Of a stretch of DNA of 64,000 bases, positions 60,657-64,000 are shown piece after piece. The stretch's first letter is position 1, and every line of letters begins with the position of its first letter. Source of the DNA: DATMFV01 sp035555975 (GTDB lineage Bacteria; Verrucomicrobiota; Verrucomicrobiia; Chthoniobacterales; Chthoniobacteraceae). The translations under genes and the position numbers were made by a program. The stretch is from contig DATMFV010000134.1 in assembly GCA_035555975.1 (NCBI GenBank), positions 8,304 through 72,303 of the forward strand. The letters run 5' to 3'. The notes beneath the pieces are model-generated. The model had not been told where the DNA came from and ran no database searches. It saw only the letters and a program-made list of their open reading frames with translations.

Positions 60657-61634
60657 ATGAAAATCACCGCCACCACCGAAACGTGGAAACTCGCGCAGGC
60701 GTTCACCATTTCGCGCGGGAGCCGCATGACGACGGAGGTCGTCGTCGTCACCCTGGAGGGGGAAGGCCACACCGGGCGGGGGGAGGCGACCCCGCTTGCC
60801 CGTTACGGGGAATCGCCCGCCTCCGCACTCGAACAACTCGCCGCCGTCGCCCCGCGCCTTCAAAACGGGGAACCGCTGGAGGCGCTGCTTGAGTCGATGC
60901 CGCCCGGGGCCGCCCGCAATGCGCTCGACTGCGCCGGGTGGGACTGGCGTTGCAAACAGGCTTCCCGACGGATTGACCAGCTCCTCGGCTGGCCGCCGCT
61001 GCGCCCGGTCACGACCGCCTATACCTTGAGCATCGACACCCCCGAGGCGATGGAAGCCGCCGCACGCAAGCACGCCGCGCGGCCGCTGCTCAAGATCAAG
61101 CTCGGGCCCCGACAGGTGATCGAGTCGGTCGAAGCGGTCCGGCGCGGCGCTCCGGCGAGCCGCCTCATCGTCGATGCCAACGAAGCGTGGGATGCCGAAA
61201 ACCTCCCGCGTTACCTCGGGGCGATGGCCGACCTCGGCGTCGGTTTCGTCGAACAGCCGCTTCCCGCGGGCCGCGACGACGCGCTGGCGCGGATCGAACG
61301 CCCGCTGCCGGTCCTGGCGGACGAAGCGTTCCACACGACGGCGGATCTTCCCGGCCTGATCGGGAAATACGACGGGATCAACATCAAGCTCGACAAAACC
61401 GGCGGCCTGACCGAAGCGCTCCGCGCTGTCGCGGCGGGGCGGGAAGCCGGGATGCGGCTCATGTGCGGCTGCATGCTCGGCACCTCGCTCGCCATGGCTC
61501 CGGCGATGGTCGTCGCCCAGCAGGTCGATGAGGTCGACCTCGACGCCCCGCTCCTGCTCGCCGACGACCGGCCGGAAGGGCTCCGCTTCCACGGATCGAC
61601 GATCGAGCCGTTTTCCGGGCGGCTTTGGGGGTAA
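60657..61634 (+). CDS. dgcA: DgcA-like N-acetyl-D-glutamate racemase / dipeptide epimerase (enolase superfamily)
   Basis: A 325-residue muconate-lactonising subgroup enzyme. Catalytic lysines are in RPLLKIKLGP (KxK) and GINIKLDKTGGLTEAL. Metal ligands are in LIVDANEAW, GFVEQPLP and VLADEAFH. Capping-domain start is MKITATTETWKLAQAFTISR. The family includes L-Ala-D/L-Glu epimerase and DgcA. The upstream DgcN-like gene favours N-acetyl-D-glutamate racemase, while epimerisation of peptidoglycan dipeptides remains possible. It is about 100 bp upstream of folP on the same strand. The start at ATG 60657 directly precedes the conserved domain. Confidence 0.88.
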   Translation: MKITATTETWKLAQAFTISRGSRMTTEVVVVTLEGEGHTGRGEATPLARYGESPASALEQLAAVAPRLQNGEPLEALLESMPPGAARNALDCAGWDWRCKQASRRIDQLLGWPPLRPVTTAYTLSIDTPEAMEAAARKHAARPLLKIKLGPRQVIESVEAVRRGAPASRLIVDANEAWDAENLPRYLGAMADLGVGFVEQPLPAGRDDALARIERPLPVLADEAFHTTADLPGLIGKYDGINIKLDKTGGLTEALRAVAAGREAGMRLMCGCMLGTSLAMAPAMVVAQQVDEVDLDAPLLLADDRPEGLRFHGSTIEPFSGRLWG

Positions 61635-61739
61635 AAAACGCCTTCCTTTCCATCCCTTCGTGTTTTCTCTGGGTTCGGGCGCGATTTCCGTGCTAAAATC
61701 GATACCGGTTTTTGGCAATGTCTAACCACCCCGACCCGG

Positions 61740-62597
61740 ATGATCTGGAAAACAACACAGCGCGAGTTTGACCTTCGTCCCGGAGGGTTGGTGATGGGCA
61801 TCCTCAACCTGACGCTCGACTCGTTTTCCGACGGCGGCCGTTTTTCGACCCCGGAGGGGCGGATCGACCCCGCCACGGCGGCGGAGTTTGCCCTGCAAAT
61901 GGAGGCGCAGGGGGCCGCGATCATCGACATCGGCGGCGAATCGACCCGCCCCGGCGCGGAACCGGTCCCGGAGGAGGAGGAACTCGCCCGGGTCGTCCCG
62001 GTGCTCCGTGCGCTGGAAGGGCGGCTCAAGGCGGCAATCTCGATCGACACCTCCAAGGCCGCCGTCGCCCGGGCCGCGCTGGAACACGGGGCGGAGATCG
62101 TCAACGACGTGACGGCGATGCGGGGCGACCCGGCCATGGCCGAAGTGGTCGCCGCCTCGGGCGCGGGGGTCATCCTGATGCACATGCAGGGAACCCCGCG
62201 GACCATGCAGCACGCCCCGGTTTACGACGATGTCGTCGGCGAAGTGCGGGCGTTTTTTCTTCAGTCGTACCATGCCGCGCTTGCCGCCGGGATCGACCCG
62301 CTCTCCCTCGCGTTTGACCCCGGCATCGGCTTCGGGAAAACGGTGGAGCACAACCTCGCGCTGGTCGCCCGGCTGGAAACCTTGCGCGTCGAAGGGCGGC
62401 CGCTCGTCCTGGGGGTTTCCAGAAAAAGTTTTTTAGGTAAACTGACCGGCGACCCCGCCCTCGAAAGCCGTTTCTGGCCGACCGTCGCCCTCACCAGCGT
62501 CGGCAGCGAACTGGGGGCCGATATTTTCCGCGTCCACGATGTCCGGGCCAACCGTGAAGCGTTGACGATGACCGAAGCGATTCAAGCCGCATGTTGA
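61740..62597 (+). CDS. folP: dihydropteroate synthase
   Basis: A 285-residue TIM barrel of folate synthesis that joins p-aminobenzoate to dihydropterin pyrophosphate. Signature motifs are LVMGILNLTLDSFSDGGRF, AAIIDIGGESTRPGAEPVPE, AAISIDTSKAAVARAALEHG, AEIVNDVTAMRGD, GVILMHMQGTPRTMQ, SLAFDPGIGFGKTVEHNLAL and LVLGVSRKSFLGKLTGDPA. The first motif has Leu-Thr-Leu where many enzymes have NVTPDSF, a mild variant. Its 3' end overlaps cdaA by 7 bp, giving a folP-cdaA-cdaR-glmM order like that around cdaA in many bacteria. Confidence 0.96.
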   Translation: MIWKTTQREFDLRPGGLVMGILNLTLDSFSDGGRFSTPEGRIDPATAAEFALQMEAQGAAIIDIGGESTRPGAEPVPEEEELARVVPVLRALEGRLKAAISIDTSKAAVARAALEHGAEIVNDVTAMRGDPAMAEVVAASGAGVILMHMQGTPRTMQHAPVYDDVVGEVRAFFLQSYHAALAAGIDPLSLAFDPGIGFGKTVEHNLALVARLETLRVEGRPLVLGVSRKSFLGKLTGDPALESRFWPTVALTSVGSELGADIFRVHDVRANREALTMTEAIQAAC

Positions 62598-63457
62598 CCA
62601 CCGTTTACTACTGGATTCTCGAAACGATCTCCACGCAATGGCGCTCGGCGGTGGAGATCGTGATCCTGACGATGGTCATCTACTACTCGTACCTCTATTT
62701 CCGGGGGACGCGCGGGGCGAAGGTGCTCACCGGGCTGCTCATCTTCCTGCTGACGCTGACACTCGCCTCGCAACTGCTGAAACTTCAGGTCATCTTCTGG
62801 CTGATCCGCTCGTTTACCGCCTTCCTGGCGATCGCGCTGGTGGTCATTTTCCAGCCCGAACTGCGCCGGGCGCTCGCCGCGCTCGGCAGCCAGCATATCT
62901 TCTCTTCCGCAGGGCAGAGCCGCGAGACGATCGAACTGTTGACCGAAGCGACCTTCGAGCTTTCCAACCGCCAGTTCGGCGCGCTGATCGCCCTGGAACG
63001 CGACACCAACATCCACGCCTTTGCCGAAAGCGGCGTCTCGATCGACTGCCAGCTTTCGCAGGAGTTGATCGTCACCATCTTTCACCCCAAAACGCCGTTG
63101 CACGACGGCGGGCTGATCATCCAGAACGACCGGATCATCGCCGCGGCGTGCATCTTCCCGGTCAGCCAGCGGCACGATCTGGAGCGCGACCTCGGGCTGC
63201 GCCACCGCGCGGCGCTCGGCATTGCGGAGGAGAGCGACGCCATCGCCATCGTCGTCAGCGAAGAGACCGGAATTGTCTCCATCGCGCATCGCGGCAAAAT
63301 CGAACGCAACTTCGGCCCCGATACCTTTAAAAAGCGTTTAAGCCAGCTCTTACTCCTTGAAAAGTATGAAGAATCTGATTCTCAACAACTGGGGAACCAA
63401 GCTGGTCGCCCTCCTCATCGCAACGACCCTCTGGTTTCTCATCAAAAAGAACATTGA
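62591..63457 (+). CDS. cdaA: diadenylate cyclase CdaA (c-di-AMP synthase)
   Basis: A 288-residue membrane enzyme making c-di-AMP from two ATP. Two or three N-terminal helices (IVILTMVIYYSYLYF, VLTGLLIFLLTLTLASQL, IRSFTAFLAIALVVIF) precede the DAC domain: FQPELRRALAALGSQHIFSS, FGALIALERDTNIHAFAESG, FHPKTPLHDGGLIIQNDRII (catalytic DGG) and LGLRHRAALGIAEESDAIAI (RHR), then VSEETGIVSIAHRGKIERNF. It overlaps folP by 7 bp, and a CdaR-like gene starts inside its 3' end. The C-terminal 25 residues are low-confidence because they overlap that gene. c-di-AMP links to cell wall and osmotic control, fitting glmM next to it. Confidence 0.95.
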   Translation: MLTTVYYWILETISTQWRSAVEIVILTMVIYYSYLYFRGTRGAKVLTGLLIFLLTLTLASQLLKLQVIFWLIRSFTAFLAIALVVIFQPELRRALAALGSQHIFSSAGQSRETIELLTEATFELSNRQFGALIALERDTNIHAFAESGVSIDCQLSQELIVTIFHPKTPLHDGGLIIQNDRIIAAACIFPVSQRHDLERDLGLRHRAALGIAEESDAIAIVVSEETGIVSIAHRGKIERNFGPDTFKKRLSQLLLLEKYEESDSQQLGNQAGRPPHRNDPLVSHQKEH

Positions 63458-63521
63458 TACCAACACCCACATCTACAGCCCGACCCACTCCGCCGCCGAT
63501 GACTTCCTCCGCCGCCGCTGA
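63366..63521 (+). CDS. minimal CdaR/YbbR-like membrane anchor protein
   Basis: A 51-residue frame starting ATG 63366 within the end of cdaA and ending after the glmM start. It encodes MKNLILNNWGTKLVALLIAT and TLWFLIKKNI, which is the typical N-terminal membrane anchor of CdaR/YbbR proteins (NNW..KL.ALL.A..LWF), but none of the extracellular YbbR domains follow. The gene order cdaA-cdaR-glmM is conserved in many bacteria, so this is likely a reduced CdaR that could still touch CdaA through the membrane helix. Too short for full certainty. Confidence 0.65.
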   Translation: MKNLILNNWGTKLVALLIATTLWFLIKKNIDTNTHIYSPTHSAADDFLRRR

Positions 63522-64000
63522 CAGCGCCACCCACCCTCCTAAAATCTTTGGTACCGACGGCGTTCGCGGTGTCGCCAACATTGAGCCGGTCACCGCCGAG
63601 ACCGCCCTGAAACTCGGCCGCGCCGCCGCCCATGTCATCACCACGCTCAGCCGGCGGACCCGGCGCGACGCCACGCGGCCCAAGATCGTGCTCGGCAAGG
63701 ATACGCGGCTTTCGGGCTACATGCTCGAAAACGCGCTGGTCGCGGGGATCACCTCGCTCGGGGTCGATGTGCTGGTCATCGGGCCGCTCCCGACGCCGGG
63801 GGTTGCCTATATCACCCGTTCGCTACGTGCGGACGCGGGGATCGTCCTGAGCGCGTCCCACAATCCGTACGAAGACAACGGGATCAAGTTTTTCCGGCAT
63901 GACGGCTACAAGCTCGACGACTCGATTGAAGAAAAAATCGAACACCTCGTCTTCAGCGGGGAGATCGAGACGATCCGGCCGACCGCTGACAATATCGGGC
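63499..64000 (+). CDS. glmM: phosphoglucosamine mutase (3' end beyond window)
   Basis: The ATG at 63499 opens a frame that stays open to the window end, 167 codons. It contains KIFGTDGVRGVANIEPVTAE, KIVLGKDTRLSGYMLENALV, VDVLVIGPLPTPGVAYITRS and the phosphoserine loop GIVLSASHNPYEDNGIKFF, all diagnostic of GlmM. The enzyme converts glucosamine-6-phosphate to glucosamine-1-phosphate for peptidoglycan precursor synthesis. It overlaps the small CdaR-like gene by 23 bp. CdaA is known to interact with and regulate GlmM in other bacteria, consistent with this clustering. Confidence 0.95.
   Translation, partial: MTSSAAADSATHPPKIFGTDGVRGVANIEPVTAETALKLGRAAAHVITTLSRRTRRDATRPKIVLGKDTRLSGYMLENALVAGITSLGVDVLVIGPLPTPGVAYITRSLRADAGIVLSASHNPYEDNGIKFFRHDGYKLDDSIEEKIEHLVFSGEIETIRPTADNIG

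Overview
The window looks like chromosome from a high-GC Verrucomicrobiota bacterium. I infer this from several PEP-CTERM anchored proteins, LacI-regulated clusters of DUF4838 glycan-active proteins with sulfatase, SGNH and CBM9-like partners, solitary H-X9-DG pseudopilins, a run of three pseudopilins resembling the Verru_Chthon cassette, and weak or absent Shine-Dalgarno sequences. No rRNA, tRNA or CRISPR array was found by eye. The first gene (beta-helix) and the last gene (glmM) are cut by the window edges.

Layout. (1) 1-14.1 kb is a glycan-degradation cluster. One beta-helix protein reads forward, then nine loci read on the minus strand: PEP-CTERM/autotransporter-repeat protein, two tandem DUF4838 proteins, LacI regulator, PIG-L deacetylase, a third DUF4838 protein with a frameshifted CBM9-like tail, pseudopilin, sulfatase and STAS protein. 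(2) 14.4-20.3 kb reads forward: a conserved unknown, an ECF sigma / anti-sigma-like / secreted-protein operon, a NifS-type cysteine desulfurase, and three overlapping pseudopilins. (3) 20.3-29.8 kb is a second minus-strand glycan cluster built from the same parts: LacI, pseudopilin, DUF4838 lipoprotein, PEP-CTERM protein, SGNH hydrolase and a large GH20-like protein. Paired operators lie upstream of its LacI gene. (4) 29.9-34.9 kb is a complete pyruvate dehydrogenase operon (E1a-E1b-E2-E3) with a strong terminator. (5) 35-52 kb is housekeeping and envelope: undecaprenyl-phosphate sugar transferase, aroD, pabB, glcD-like oxidase, O-antigen ligase-like protein with TPR tail, a PEP-CTERM/SUMF1-like pair, LuxR response regulator, fabF, a RibD-like reductase, flippase-like protein, two TIM-barrel isomerases, a CobW GTPase and an EamA transporter.

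(6) 53.2-57.66 kb is the most unusual part: an AT-richer insert with integron-type attC sites (R''/L''...L'/R' signatures) placed after forward genes, and no integrase in the window. It is best read as a CALIN, a cassette array lacking an integrase. The cargo is nuclease-rich: a PD-(D/E)XK protein (frameshifted), two HNH proteins, an endonuclease/exonuclease/phosphatase protein and an unknown. It ends in an IS4-type transposase scar and a 160-bp MITE with 4-bp target duplications.

(7) 57.7-64 kb returns to high GC. It holds an NtrC-type activator whose receiver has Thr in place of the phospho-accepting Asp, a DgcN/DgcA pair (predicted D-glutamate catabolism), then folP, cdaA (c-di-AMP synthase), a CdaR-like gene reduced to its membrane anchor, and glmM, with overlapping reading frames.

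Three single-base frame disruptions (near 4250, 54364 and 56405) could be real decay or assembly indels.
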